Below are positions 24,219 to 32,370 of a stretch of DNA of 32,370 bases, piece after piece. The notes beneath the pieces were generated by a model. The model saw nothing but the letters and a program-made list of their open reading frames with translations. It was not told the origin of the DNA and searched no databases. A program made the position numbers and the translations under genes. The stretch lies in NCBI GenBank assembly GCA_018435125.1, contig JAHDNZ010000054.1, positions 1 through 32,370 of the forward strand, written 5' to 3'. The first letter of the stretch is position 1, and every line of letters begins with the position of its first letter. This DNA comes from Bacillota bacterium. Its GTDB lineage: Bacteria > Bacillota > DTU065.

Positions 24219-24309
24219 GTAAAAGGCGCCCTAAAGGGAGTTCAACTTAGGGATTTACGAAAACAAGTAAATTTTTGATCGACTCTCTTCAAGCGGCGAT
24301 TCAAAAAGA
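24219..24309. other. Spacer between metQ and the restriction locus
   Basis: No gene is seen. CCCTAA and TTAGGG near 24230-24255 form a short inverted repeat around a purine-rich loop. This is the edge between core metabolic genes and the restriction region. Confidence 0.35.
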
Positions 24310-24355
24310 AAAGGCTATGTTGAAAAGCGAAATCTTTCGACACAGCCTTTTTTCT
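24308..24355. terminator. Large hairpin, probable bidirectional terminator
   Basis: AAGGCT (24311-24316) pairs with AGCCTT (24344-24349). The stem continues inward through TGTTGAAAAG and CTTTCGACA with a wobble and a mismatch. An A-run lies on the left and a T-run on the right. It lies between metQ (plus strand) and the minus-strand gene ending at 24370, so it could end both transcripts. GGCTGTGTCGAAAG-type sequences are also found at some IS ends, so a transposon relic is possible. Confidence 0.6.
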
Positions 24356-24369
24356 TATACATAGATTTC

Positions 24370-24708
24370 TCATTTAAGTATAGACACTATTAAAGCAATT
24401 ATTGAAATGATAGTTGGTATAAGCCATTTGACCGTCTCAGTAATAGTATGCTTACGATTCTCTTTTTTCTTTTCATCCAGTCTTTTGAAAAACGTTTCTC
24501 CTTCATGTGTCGGTCTGAGGATATATCCCCAGCCACTAAGGGTACTTGCATCGAGCTTTTTTACTAGCCCGCGAGCTACCAGTACATCAACCTGTCCTTG
24601 CTTATAGCTGGGAGCAGACACAGATATTTCGCTTTTACCTTGAGAAAATTCCTCATATAAGCACTGCAATAGCACCTGGATTTCTTTGTCACGATATAAA
24701 TCTTCCAT
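24370..24708 (-). CDS. Small protein with winged-helix-like region and C-terminal membrane anchor
   Basis: A 112-residue protein. Residues 1-75 have the pattern of a small winged-helix fold (QVLLQCLYEEFSQGKSE, YKQGQVDVLVARGLVKKLDA, YILRPTHEGETFF). Residues 90-110 are one hydrophobic helix at the extreme C-terminus (WLIPTIISIIALIVSIL), so it would be tail-anchored. The ATG at 24708 is chosen because a GGAGG lies five bases upstream; the in-frame GTG at 24720 falls on that ribosome binding site. It lies 57 bp downstream of hsdR on the same strand and is probably cotranscribed. I do not recognise a known partner for type I systems here. Confidence 0.65.
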   Translation of the reverse strand: MEDLYRDKEIQVLLQCLYEEFSQGKSEISVSAPSYKQGQVDVLVARGLVKKLDASTLSGWGYILRPTHEGETFFKRLDEKKKENRKHTITETVKWLIPTIISIIALIVSILK

Positions 24709-24764
24709 AGGATCCTCCACATAATTTCTCAGATGTAGGCATTTCCCCCACGCTCAATCTGCGT

Positions 24765-27700
24765 TTAATCAGTCTTTTTTTCTCCGTATGGCGTTTTTGA
24801 TTCTGCCACCATTGATAGGTTATTAGTTGAAGGCTCTAGCGTCACATCTGAATTCTCCTCAAAGTTCTCGACCTGTTCCATAACTTTTGTGAATACTTCT
24901 GGACTGTACTGTGGCGGATATCCGTTTTTGACTAGACAAATCTTAATGTCTAATTTCAACTGGTTTCGCACATTCTGGTTGTTTAGCCAGTCTGCAAAGG
25001 AAGATTTAGTGTCTATAATCTCTTTAACTTTTTTAGCTAATTCCTTGCATTTATCATTTACAATCACGCCATCGATTTCTTTTTCTGTACCATATTCAAA
25101 GTTATACTGGTCTCGTAGAGCAATCAATATATCATAAAATGCTTTTTCTTCAAATGTAAGACCTATTTTACGGAAACTTTCTCTGTTTTCCTGCATTTGG
25201 TGTAAGATTAATAGCGCCTGTTCTGTGGCAATTTTTATAATATCCTCAGAGGCTCTTTCTTGTGTCTCACCAGCTTCTTCAGCTGTCAGATGTTTCCGTC
25301 TTTCGTGATATTCTGCGATTGTCTTTTCCAGCATCTCCTGAAATGATTTTGCTGCTATTTGATTTATTTTCCCGTATTCTTTAATTTGCTTGCGAAGCAT
25401 TTTTATCAGAAGTTCAAGCTTGGTTGCAGGCATTTTGATGTCAGAAAGTTTCTCAAAGTACTCCGGAGAGAAGATGTCTTCATCCTCTCCACTTTCAAGA
25501 ACACTTTCTACCTGATTATATTTTAAAGCCTCTTCTACCATTTTTGAAACTGCACGATTCATGGTATCAGCATCAACATCACTTGTTCCGCTCATTTTGC
25601 GAACGAAACCTGCAATTGCCATAAAACACTGTGCAAGAGCAGACTCTTCTTCGCCAAGATCGCCTGATGGCTGACACACATCAAATGCTGTTCTCATTCT
25701 TTTTACAGTCTTTAAGAAGTATGTTTTAAAGGATACTTTTTGTGTCCCGCCGTTTCCTTCGGATTGTAATGCCTGTGTTGATACAAAAACATACTCAGCA
25801 GCCTTAGCGAGCAATTTATATCGTAACACTGGGTCACACTCTGGATTCAAGAACGGAGTCAAGTCATAATCTAAAAACAGCGTTTTTAAGATTTCCAATT
25901 CCTCTCTGAAAATCTGAGTCCCTTGCTCAACATCATCTGCTGTGGGAGCAACAGAAGTGTCACCCCCGTAAACCTTCATTGCCTCACGCATATTATCTCG
26001 AATACCAATGTAATCTATAATCATGCCATATTCTTTGCCCGGATTTTTTCTGTTAACCCGGCTAATGGTTTGAATTAGCATATGTTTCTTAAGTGGCTTA
26101 TCGTTATATAAATATGTAAGTGCGGGGACATCAAATCCTGTAACCCACATATCCACAACAATAGCAATATGAAAGTTTGATTTTTCTTGTTTGAAAGCAG
26201 CATCCAAGTCTTCAGAACGCTTGTCATTACGGACACCACCGAGATAATTATACATCTCTGTTTCATCATTACTACCGACACTTGAAACCATAGCCATGAA
26301 TGGCATAGGTTTTAACTCTTTCAGTTCTTCCGCCGTTACAGCAACATCATCTGGGGATTTCTTTTCTTCAAACCACTCTGGATATTTATCTTTAAATTTT
26401 TGTAATAGGGAATATGCAATAACTCTGCTGGAGCAGACAATCATAGCTTTTTGTATTCTGTCAGGATCCCCTGCACACGATAATACATAGTGGTCATGTA
26501 TATCTACTGCAAGGCGTTCCAAGCGTGAAGGTTCGCCTAGAATGACTTCCATCGAACTCATCGCTTTTTTACTTGCCTCGATATCTTCATATGTCGCACC
26601 ATCATCGGCACATTTTTTATAGTATTGCTCGATTTCATTGGCTTTCTTTTTATCGAGCAGAACTTTTGCAATACGTGGATGATATTTTATAGATACTGTC
26701 AATTCATCAGCGACTGCCTGATCCATTGTATAGCGGTCTACCTCGTCACCAAAGGTCTGATAGGTTTCAGCAATCGGCGTTCCTGTGAAGCCAACAAAAG
26801 TTGCGTGCGGGAATGCCTCTTTTAGTACTTTTGCATATGGCTTTGATACCATTGCTTTCATATTGTCATCATCATCTTTAGTAAATTGTATTTTCTTAGC
26901 ATGTTCAATCTGCGTTCTGTGAGCTTCATCTGAAAAACATATAATATTTTGACGGTCGTTAATTAGTCCTATCTTATCATCCTCACGATCACAGAATTTT
27001 TGGATGGTACATATATAGAAGCCACCACTTTCCCTTGCCCCCAGTTCTTGTCTTAAATGTTTTCTGTTTTTTACAATTGACACCTCACCAAGGTTCAAGA
27101 ATTCTTTGCTCTTTGTAAAAAGTTTCGCTCCTTGTTTCTGCAAATCATCTCGATCAACAATCATGATAATTGTAGGTGAACCAATTTCAGGAATATCACC
27201 GCATCGAAGTGCAAGCTGCCGAGCAAGAAAAGCCATTGTATAAGTCTTTCCACAACCAGTAGCACCAAAATACGTTCCACCCTTACCGCTCTTGGTAACA
27301 ATGGAGTTAATGATACTTTGTTTTAGCAATTTCGTAGCAAAGAACTGTGGATAACGGCATACAATTTCTTTTTCATCATAATCGTAAATGCTGTCTTGAA
27401 AATGAATATAATCTCTGAATATTTCAAGAAAACGTACCGGTGCATAAACGCCCTTTATCATCGTTTCGGTTTCTTCAAAAGGAAGAGTAGATATCAAATC
27501 ACCATCATTCACACGACGCCAAGCATAAAAATGCTCATATGGTGTTCGAACCGTTCCAAGCCGAGTCTTTACACCATCAGAAATACAAGCCAATGGGCAA
27601 TAATGTAATAGGTGTGGTATATCTCTCCAGTAACGAATGTTGATTTGTTCCCACGCATCAAAAATAGTGGCGTGAGCATCAGCAGGATTTTTCAGCTCAA

Positions 27701-28169
27701 TAACACAGAGTGGCATACCGTTTATGAAGAGAAGCACATCAGGCCTGCGATTCTCTTTCTGACCATTATTGGTGTATTCAACAGTAAACTGATTAACAGC
27801 ACGGAAAATGTTATCATCAGGATTCTCGAAATCAATCAACGGTATCATTCGTGCCAAGCTGTTTTGTGGCGTGAATTGAATACCATAGACCATCCAGTTA
27901 TACACCTTATGTAAGGTAGCAAAATCGCTTTCACTACCGACAAGGCGTACGTTATCATATATCTGGTTGATTTCATCGTCTGTCAAATCAGGATTTGTTT
28001 TCGATATAAATGATTTAAAGTCCTCTGCAATTAAAACATCCCTTTTCGTAATTCGTGAAATGCCATTGCCGGAAGAATAGTGCCAGCCTTCAGCTTCCAA
28101 AAAGCCAAGGAAAGCATACTCATATTCAGATTCACAGTAACGACCATTATAGTCTTTTAACTTAGCCAT
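24765..28169 (-). CDS. hsdR: Type I restriction enzyme R subunit HsdR
   Basis: A 1134-residue translocase-nuclease that cuts unmethylated DNA in complex with HsdM and HsdS. The nuclease site is PDVLLFINGMPLCVIELKN, with Asp144, Glu158 and Lys160. Helicase motifs follow: Walker A GATGCGKT (302-309), DEAH (414-417), FVGFTGTPI, and the motif V/VI region with MWVTGFDVPALTYLY and QTISRVNR. The C-terminal third (PATKLELLIKMLRKQIKEY to QYSPEVFTKVMEQVE) is the DUF3387-type helical domain of HindI-like R subunits. AAAGGAGG lies eight bases before the ATG, and hsdS stops 3 bp upstream. The frame is intact, but its partners are interrupted by insertion sequences, so restriction is probably lost. Confidence 0.95.
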   Translation of the reverse strand: MAKLKDYNGRYCESEYEYAFLGFLEAEGWHYSSGNGISRITKRDVLIAEDFKSFISKTNPDLTDDEINQIYDNVRLVGSESDFATLHKVYNWMVYGIQFTPQNSLARMIPLIDFENPDDNIFRAVNQFTVEYTNNGQKENRRPDVLLFINGMPLCVIELKNPADAHATIFDAWEQINIRYWRDIPHLLHYCPLACISDGVKTRLGTVRTPYEHFYAWRRVNDGDLISTLPFEETETMIKGVYAPVRFLEIFRDYIHFQDSIYDYDEKEIVCRYPQFFATKLLKQSIINSIVTKSGKGGTYFGATGCGKTYTMAFLARQLALRCGDIPEIGSPTIIMIVDRDDLQKQGAKLFTKSKEFLNLGEVSIVKNRKHLRQELGARESGGFYICTIQKFCDREDDKIGLINDRQNIICFSDEAHRTQIEHAKKIQFTKDDDDNMKAMVSKPYAKVLKEAFPHATFVGFTGTPIAETYQTFGDEVDRYTMDQAVADELTVSIKYHPRIAKVLLDKKKANEIEQYYKKCADDGATYEDIEASKKAMSSMEVILGEPSRLERLAVDIHDHYVLSCAGDPDRIQKAMIVCSSRVIAYSLLQKFKDKYPEWFEEKKSPDDVAVTAEELKELKPMPFMAMVSSVGSNDETEMYNYLGGVRNDKRSEDLDAAFKQEKSNFHIAIVVDMWVTGFDVPALTYLYNDKPLKKHMLIQTISRVNRKNPGKEYGMIIDYIGIRDNMREAMKVYGGDTSVAPTADDVEQGTQIFREELEILKTLFLDYDLTPFLNPECDPVLRYKLLAKAAEYVFVSTQALQSEGNGGTQKVSFKTYFLKTVKRMRTAFDVCQPSGDLGEEESALAQCFMAIAGFVRKMSGTSDVDADTMNRAVSKMVEEALKYNQVESVLESGEDEDIFSPEYFEKLSDIKMPATKLELLIKMLRKQIKEYGKINQIAAKSFQEMLEKTIAEYHERRKHLTAEEAGETQERASEDIIKIATEQALLILHQMQENRESFRKIGLTFEEKAFYDILIALRDQYNFEYGTEKEIDGVIVNDKCKELAKKVKEIIDTKSSFADWLNNQNVRNQLKLDIKICLVKNGYPPQYSPEVFTKVMEQVENFEENSDVTLEPSTNNLSMVAESKTPYGEKKTD

Positions 28170-28172
28170 AGA

Positions 28173-28280
28173 TTACGCCTCCTTTGATCTTTTCGCCTCT
28201 TCGATAGAACCTTTTATTAGGATTGGACAAATGTCTTTAATTTGAGATTTTAAGGTCTCGTTGACATTTTGGCGTACTTT
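28173..28280 (-). pseudogene. hsdS: 3' fragment of hsdS, separated by the IS21 element
   Basis: From the junction at 28280 the minus strand reads KVRQNVNETLKSQIKD and onward to EAKRSKEA and a TAA at 28173-28175. This is the missing C-terminal helix of HsdS. Joining it to the 5' part at 30763, with one copy of the ACTTT duplication removed, gives ...YNAYK-VRQNVNE... in a single frame. It has no start of its own: the open frame running into it from 28355 begins inside the insertion sequence end. Confidence 0.9.
28276..28280. repeat. Left copy of IS21 target-site duplication ACTTT
   Basis: ACTTT at 28276-28280 matches ACTTT at 30763-30767, directly outside the two inverted ends. Duplications of 4-8 bp are usual for IS21. 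Confidence 0.88.
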
Positions 28281-28420
28281 TGTTAACGGTATAATAAAGT
28301 GAGCCATTTTCGGACAGTAGAAATGAGCCAAATCCGGCCAATAAAATTGATCCACCTTGGTAGAAAATGAATCTTCACATGGTATCCTTAATGGGTATTT
28401 TGTGAAGGGAATGATAGGAG

Positions 28421-29980
28421 ATGTCGGATTGGCAAATGTACTCAGAAATTATGCAGAAGAAAGCATTAAAGTTTACTCAAAGACAAACAGCTAGGTATCT
28501 AGGGATTAGCCGTAACACTGTAAAGAAATATTGGAATATGGACGCTGGAACATTTAACAATCTATTGTGTTCTCAGGGAAGGGAAAAGAAACTAACCCGG
28601 TATGATCAAATTATTATAGAATGGCTAACAAAATATCCCGACATGTCAGCTGCACAAGTAGTAGATTGGCTAAAAGAGTATTACAAAGTTAGAGATATTA
28701 ACGATAGAACCGCAAGAAGACATATAAGCACTTTAAGAGAAGAGTATGAAATAAAGAAACTCGTTAATCCACGTGATTATCAAGCACTTCAATTGCTTCC
28801 ACCTGGTAAACAGGTGCAGGTTGATTTTGGAAGTAAAACTGTAACAAGAGCAAGTAGTAAAAAAATAACACTCTACTTCGCTGCATTCATTCTTGCTCAC
28901 TCTAAATATTTGTATGCTTCTTTTTTAGACAGGCCATTCAGAACCCCTGATTTGATTTTGGCGTTTCAGCGTTACTTTGCCTACATTAATGGGTTACCAG
29001 AAGAGATAGCAATTGATCAAGATAAATTAATGGTTGTCTCAGAAAACAGTGGAGATATTATTTACACTTATGAATTTGAGCGCTTTATAGAAACAAATAA
29101 GCTTAAAATGTTTGTTTGCCGTAAAAGTGATCCTGAAAGCAAAGGTATCGTTGAAAGTGGTGCAGTACGTTATATTAAAAACAGTTTTATGCCGAATCGG
29201 TTATTCGATGAATTATCAAATTACCAAGTTCAGTTTGAATCATGGTTAGAAAGAACAGCCAATAAACGCATTCATAATACAATAAAAATAGTGCCAGCCG
29301 ATGTTTTTCTCGCCATAGAAAAACAGTGCCTTCGACCAGCACCAATACAAGAGATTAAAACTTGTGATTATATTCTAACAAGAAATGTCCATAAGGACAA
29401 CACTATTTGGTTTAAGTCTAATCGGTACAGTGTCCCCTTAGGAACTTATAACCAAACGAAATTGGTCGAAGTTAAAGTTGATGATGAAAATGGGATGTTA
29501 TTTATCCATGATTTGAAAACCACCTCACTTATTGCTAAACACAAAATATCAGTTGAGAAAGGCAAACTTATTCAAAACCAAAACCATCTTCGAGATTATA
29601 GTCAGAAGATCAGTGAATTACTTGAGACCATGGTCTGCGAACTAGGAGAGACTTATCGTCCGTTTTTAGAGGAAATATACCGATTAAAGCCCCGATATGT
29701 AAGGGATCAATTCCAAGTCATACGTAAGCTGATACAAGAACATGAACTAAGAAAAGTTCAAAAGGCAATTGACTACTGTATAAAAAATCGCATCACAAAT
29801 GTTACAGACATAAGCGATGTTATTGTATTTCTAAATCTAAACGAAACCGATAAAGGACCGAATAAGAATCAAGTTAAACTTCAGCCCAAGGCGCTAGAAG
29901 AAAAGATTCTAACAGTTGATACCGTTAAAAGAGATATTAATCTCTATTGTGAGCTGGCAGGTGAGAACTATGAAGTCTAA
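28421..29980 (+). CDS. istA: IS21-family transposase IstA
   Basis: A 519-residue DDE transposase. The N-terminal helix-turn-helix is [22 protein letters not shown] (about residues 17-38). A second DNA-binding region follows ([20 protein letters not shown]). The catalytic domain has VQVDFG (first Asp), [10 protein letters not shown] (second Asp region) and [11 protein letters not shown] (Glu region). The C-terminal part has the IstA-specific beta domain ([14 protein letters not shown]). No frameshift or stop interrupts it. The end overlaps istB by 11 bp. Confidence 0.95.
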   Translation: MSDWQMYSEIMQKKALKFTQRQTARYLGISRNTVKKYWNMDAGTFNNLLCSQGREKKLTRYDQIIIEWLTKYPDMSAAQVVDWLKEYYKVRDINDRTARRHISTLREEYEIKKLVNPRDYQALQLLPPGKQVQVDFGSKTVTRASSKKITLYFAAFILAHSKYLYASFLDRPFRTPDLILAFQRYFAYINGLPEEIAIDQDKLMVVSENSGDIIYTYEFERFIETNKLKMFVCRKSDPESKGIVESGAVRYIKNSFMPNRLFDELSNYQVQFESWLERTANKRIHNTIKIVPADVFLAIEKQCLRPAPIQEIKTCDYILTRNVHKDNTIWFKSNRYSVPLGTYNQTKLVEVKVDDENGMLFIHDLKTTSLIAKHKISVEKGKLIQNQNHLRDYSQKISELLETMVCELGETYRPFLEEIYRLKPRYVRDQFQVIRKLIQEHELRKVQKAIDYCIKNRITNVTDISDVIVFLNLNETDKGPNKNQVKLQPKALEEKILTVDTVKRDINLYCELAGENYEV

Positions 29981-30710
29981 CCTAGCAAACATTGAAGGAA
30001 CAATAAAAGCATTAAGACTGGAGCCCATAGACCTTAATAATTTATTAAACGAAAACTTAAAAGAAGAATTAAGTCCTTTACAGGTTATTGAACGGTTTTT
30101 ATCCCAACAAGTACAACTTAAAGAACACAAATCATATGAGGCCCGCCTTAAAGCAGCTAATTTTCCTTTTATAAAAAGAATAGAAGAGTTTGATTTTGGA
30201 TTCCAACAGAGTATTACTAAGGCTCAAGTGCAAAAGTTATCTGACATGACATGGATTGAATCTGCATTTAATTTAATGTTTCTCGGTCCTCCAGGGGTAG
30301 GTAAAACATTTCTTGCTATTGCATTAGGCATAAAAGCGATTGAACAAGGGTATCGAGTATCGTTTGTTAACTTTGATGAATTGATTAAGATAATCAAGCA
30401 TGCTGAGATTACAAGACGATACAAAAGTCGGTTAAAAACCATCTTAAAAGCACATTTGATTATAATTGACGAGGTAGGCTTTATGCCTATCTCGCAGGAA
30501 GAAAGCAATCTATTCTTTAATTTTGTTTCTCAAATGTACAACCAAACATCGATTATTATTACATCAAATAAAGGTTTTAAAGAATGGATAGACTTTCTTG
30601 GCGACGCTACAATCACAACAGCTACTTTAGATCGCCTAGTTCATAAATGCGAAATATTCAACTTGACCGGAGATAGTTACAGGATGAAACATCGCGAAAC
30701 AATATTATAA
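29970..30710 (+). CDS. istB: IS21 helper ATPase IstB
   Basis: A 246-residue DnaC/DnaA-like AAA+ ATPase that selects target DNA and activates IstA. It has Walker [17 protein letters not shown], Walker [14 protein letters not shown], sensor region [13 protein letters not shown] and the arginine-containing [21 protein letters not shown]. The ATG at 29970 is chosen because AGGTGAG lies just upstream and the overlap with istA is usual; an in-frame TTG at 29916 has no ribosome binding site. Confidence 0.95.
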   Translation: MKSNLANIEGTIKALRLEPIDLNNLLNENLKEELSPLQVIERFLSQQVQLKEHKSYEARLKAANFPFIKRIEEFDFGFQQSITKAQVQKLSDMTWIESAFNLMFLGPPGVGKTFLAIALGIKAIEQGYRVSFVNFDELIKIIKHAEITRRYKSRLKTILKAHLIIIDEVGFMPISQEESNLFFNFVSQMYNQTSIIITSNKGFKEWIDFLGDATITTATLDRLVHKCEIFNLTGDSYRMKHRETIL

Positions 30711-30762
30711 AGTGGCTCAAAATTAATGTCCGTTTTTGGCACTTTTTACTTGACCGCTGACA

Positions 30763-30767
30763 ACTTT
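30763..30767. repeat. Right copy of IS21 target-site duplication ACTTT
   Basis: Same five bases as 28276-28280, immediately outside the right inverted end. Confidence 0.88.
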
Positions 30768-31793
30768 ATATGCATTATATATTTCTACTATTGCTTGTTG
30801 AACTTTTAAGTCTGGAATAGGTATTTCTATTTCATAGAAACGATCCATATCCAAATTTGTTCTTATACTACCATCACTCATAAACCATCCAAGGCGGTCA
30901 ATTTCTTTTCGTGAAAACCACATCATCACATACTCTGAAAGGACTGAATCATCTTTTGTTTCAAATACTGCGTATGCAGGAGAAATAATGATTGGAAACT
31001 CCTCATTATATAAGGCTATACGAATACATTCATCTCGCCCTGTCTGCATCCCTGAAAAAGCAAACTGTCCTTTCCGCACCAACTTGTATTTGGATAAATC
31101 AACCTCATGAATATTAGCTACAGATGGCATAAACTGTTTGGTTATATTAATACCCTGAACTTCTGTAATCGTTCCATCAACATTTCGACAGTCAATTTCT
31201 CTTAAAATATCACCTGTGGTTCTTTTTGGTGCTTTATGTTTATATTCATCAATAAGAGCTTCAAATGAAATCTTCAAATCTTCTAACCCACGCTCATAAC
31301 TCTGCTGATTGGCAAGCATGGCATTATAGACATTCACATATTTTTGCTGTATTGGGAGAGATGGAAGTTCGATATCAATGTCACAAAAATCGGCCCAGTC
31401 AAAAGTTTCTCTAGCAGACCCCCATGAGTTAAATCGTGAAAAACGGTCAAATTCAGGACGGTTAAAATACATATAAAGATAAGTTGAAAGAAGTAAGTCA
31501 GGTCTTTGCACGCGAAAAACAGTATAAATAGAAGATATTAAAATTTCTTTATCATCATTGTATGCCAATGCGATTTTATCCCCTCGTCTTGATGTATCGG
31601 CAACATATGCGAATTCGTTGTTCTTCACAACTTTATAGGAAACCAAGCTTACTCCATCCATATTAGCTTTTGTTTCAATAAATAATTTTCCAGTTGATAT
31701 GCCTTTTACATCTGCAACTGTGTATTTACCATCATTGTTTCGTTCATCGCATTGCTCAATCAATTCTCCAAGCTTATATTTAGTCAATGCCAT
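30763..31793 (-). pseudogene. hsdS: hsdS specificity subunit, 5' part, cut by IS21 near its end
   Basis: The DNA-recognition subunit of the type I system. Residues 1-343 are native and hold two target-recognition domains. TRD1 ends with FCDIDIELPSLPIQQKYVNVYNAM and a conserved helix; TRD2 ends with YEIEIPIPDLKVQQAIVEIYNAYK and the start of the second helix. After residue 343 the frame enters IS21 and stops at 30723, giving a 356-residue product that ends VVSGQVKSAKNGH instead of the native 34-residue tail. The ATG at 31793 is preferred to an in-frame ATG at 31814: AGGGGG lies seven bases before it, and it overlaps the end of hsdM by 14 bp. The intact gene would encode 377 residues. The truncated protein may lack part of its HsdM-contacting helix. 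Confidence 0.9.
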
Positions 31794-32236
31794 AGCCAAT
31801 CCCCCTAAATGCATCCTCCAACATCTGCTGGGATTTTTTCTCGGCTTTCATCACTTCACGCATTTCAGTTTGAATACGAGTCATCTCTTTTTCATAGTCA
31901 ATCTCCAAATCATGGTCAATAAACTCAATATACTTACTTGGTGTAAGCGACCATTTTTGGGTTTCAATCTCTTCTATTCCAACACTTCGATAGAGTTCTG
32001 GCACTTCGTACTTCGCTCCATCTGTTCCTTCGCTTTGCCATGTGTGGTAAATGTCAGCTGCTTTTTCAACCTGCTCCGTTATCAGACGGACTTTCTTTTT
32101 GTTTTCGCCCTTAACAGGATTTTCTGTCCATTGACGTAAATCCATAAAGAGAATTTCATGTTTACGGTTGCGGAGGCTTCTTCCGCGGTAACTGCCGCCT
32201 TTTTTATTTTGATTCAAAATCCATAGGGTAACGGTT
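31780..32236 (-). pseudogene. hsdM: 3' fragment of hsdM, truncated by an IS3-family element
   Basis: About 151 C-terminal residues of the type I methyltransferase subunit remain. The frame enters from the insertion junction as TVTLWILNQNKKGG, the usual segment after the catalytic domain, then RNRKHEILFMDLRQW and a C-terminal helical domain rich in Glu and Lys. The catalytic NPPF motif and SAM-binding region are not in the window and would lie beyond the insertion sequence, if they still exist. The apparent start at 32217 is an internal TTG, not a real start. The stop overlaps hsdS. Confidence 0.88.
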
Positions 32237-32370
32237 TGGCACCCTAAGTCCGGAGTTTATGCCACAGTACCTTTAGTTTTCAGACTTTCTTGAAGAAAGT
32301 CCTTGTAAAACTGTTCTGGAGACTTATACCTCAAACTACTGTGCTTTCTTCGTTCGTTGTATAGCCTAAT
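32237..32370 (-). mobile_element. Partial IS3-family element, end inside hsdM
   Basis: The terminal sequence TGGCACCCTAAGTCCGGAG begins at about 32237, right where homology to HsdM stops. The transposase C-terminus lies just inside. The rest lies beyond the window, so neither the second end nor a target duplication can be checked. Confidence 0.75.
32257..32370 (-). CDS. IS3-family transposase (OrfB), C-terminal 37 residues
   Basis: The minus strand reads IRLYNERRKHSSLRYKSPEQ, FYKDFLQESL and so on to a TAA at 32257-32259. The pattern YNxxRxHSSLxYxSPxxF is the well-known C-terminal signature of IS3-type rve integrase domains. The 5' part, with the DDE residues, lies outside the window. Confidence 0.9.
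   Translation of the reverse strand: MRLYNERRKHSSLRYKSPEQFYKDFLQESLKTKGTVA

Larger units (their letters stand above)
28281..30762 (+). mobile_element. Complete IS21-family insertion sequence (2482 bp)
   Basis: The left end TGTTAACGGTATAATAAA (28281 on) mirrors the right end, which reads TGTCAGCGGTCAAGTAAA from 30762 on the minus strand. Both start with TG, and 12-13 of the first 18 positions agree. Inside each end lie repeated CGGACA and TGAGCCA blocks, like the multiple transposase-binding repeats of IS21. It contains istA and istB in the plus direction and is flanked by ACTTT on both sides. It lies inside hsdS, in the opposite orientation to that gene. Both genes are intact, so the element may still be active. 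Confidence 0.93.

Noticed and set aside
28173-28355. Independent 60-residue gene ahead of hsdR
   Set aside because: Its first part is IS21 end sequence and the rest is the severed C-terminus of HsdS; it has no start signal.
31699-32139. 146-residue plus-strand frame opposite hsdS and hsdM
   Set aside because: It is antisense to recognisable HsdS and HsdM coding sequence and has no ribosome site.
24765-32370. Phase-variable type I locus with spare hsdS cassettes
   Set aside because: Only one hsdS is present, there is no recombinase gene and no inverted TRD copies; the disruption is by insertion sequences.
1-32370. CRISPR arrays, tRNA or rRNA genes, prophage
   Set aside because: No regularly spaced repeats, no cloverleaf with CCA or TTC loop signals and no phage structural genes were seen on either strand.

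Overview
The window looks like chromosomal DNA of a low-GC, Gram-positive bacterium, probably a clostridial-type Firmicute. The evidence is strong AGGAGG-type ribosome binding sites, frequent TTG and GTG starts, consensus sigma-A promoters, an S-box (SAM-I) riboswitch, short HisG with HisZ, and PcrA-, YerC- and MetNIQ-type genes. Both ends lie in partial insertion sequences: an IS256-type transposase start at 1-28 and an IS3-family transposase end at 32257-32370. The window may therefore be a contig that broke at repeats.

Layout: (1) 410-1768 is a purine (NCS2/AzgA-type) permease with its own promoter and a folded leader. (2) 2178-3272 is an exported protein with a degenerate gluzincin-peptidase fold. 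(3) 3358-9501 is histidine biosynthesis: a TrpR-family regulator with hisZ, a terminator, then a consensus promoter driving hisG-hisD-hisB-hisA and an unusual hisF-hisI-hisE triple fusion. hisH is absent from its usual place, and the HisF residues that form the ammonia gate facing HisH are partly replaced. (4) 9541-10000 is G-rich and strongly structured. It may be a noncoding RNA, may contain a 39-residue ORF, and precedes an unrecognised gene (10001-10630). (5) 10669-14952 holds pcrA (minus strand), an RsmF-like RNA m5C methyltransferase and an RsuA-like pseudouridine synthase. (6) 14971-21088 is an ECF sigma factor and membrane anti-sigma pair followed by MoxR ATPase, DUF58 and DUF4129-like membrane genes, plus a decayed tandem copy of the last. 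(7) 21246-24218 is a small membrane protein and a SAM-riboswitch-controlled methionine ABC importer (metN-metI-metQ). (8) 24370-32236 is a type I restriction-modification operon on the minus strand (hsdM-hsdS-hsdR plus a small membrane gene).

The restriction-modification operon has been hit twice. An intact IS21-family element (28281-30762, 5-bp target duplication ACTTT) sits inside the 3' end of hsdS; removing it and one repeat copy restores one continuous HsdS frame of 377 residues. An IS3-family element cuts hsdM at about 32236. HsdR remains an intact 1134-residue frame.

The observations most worth following are the HisF-HisI-HisE fusion with altered ammonia-gate residues and no adjacent hisH, the structured G-rich locus at 9541-9900, the folded leader of the purine permease, and the doubly interrupted restriction system.
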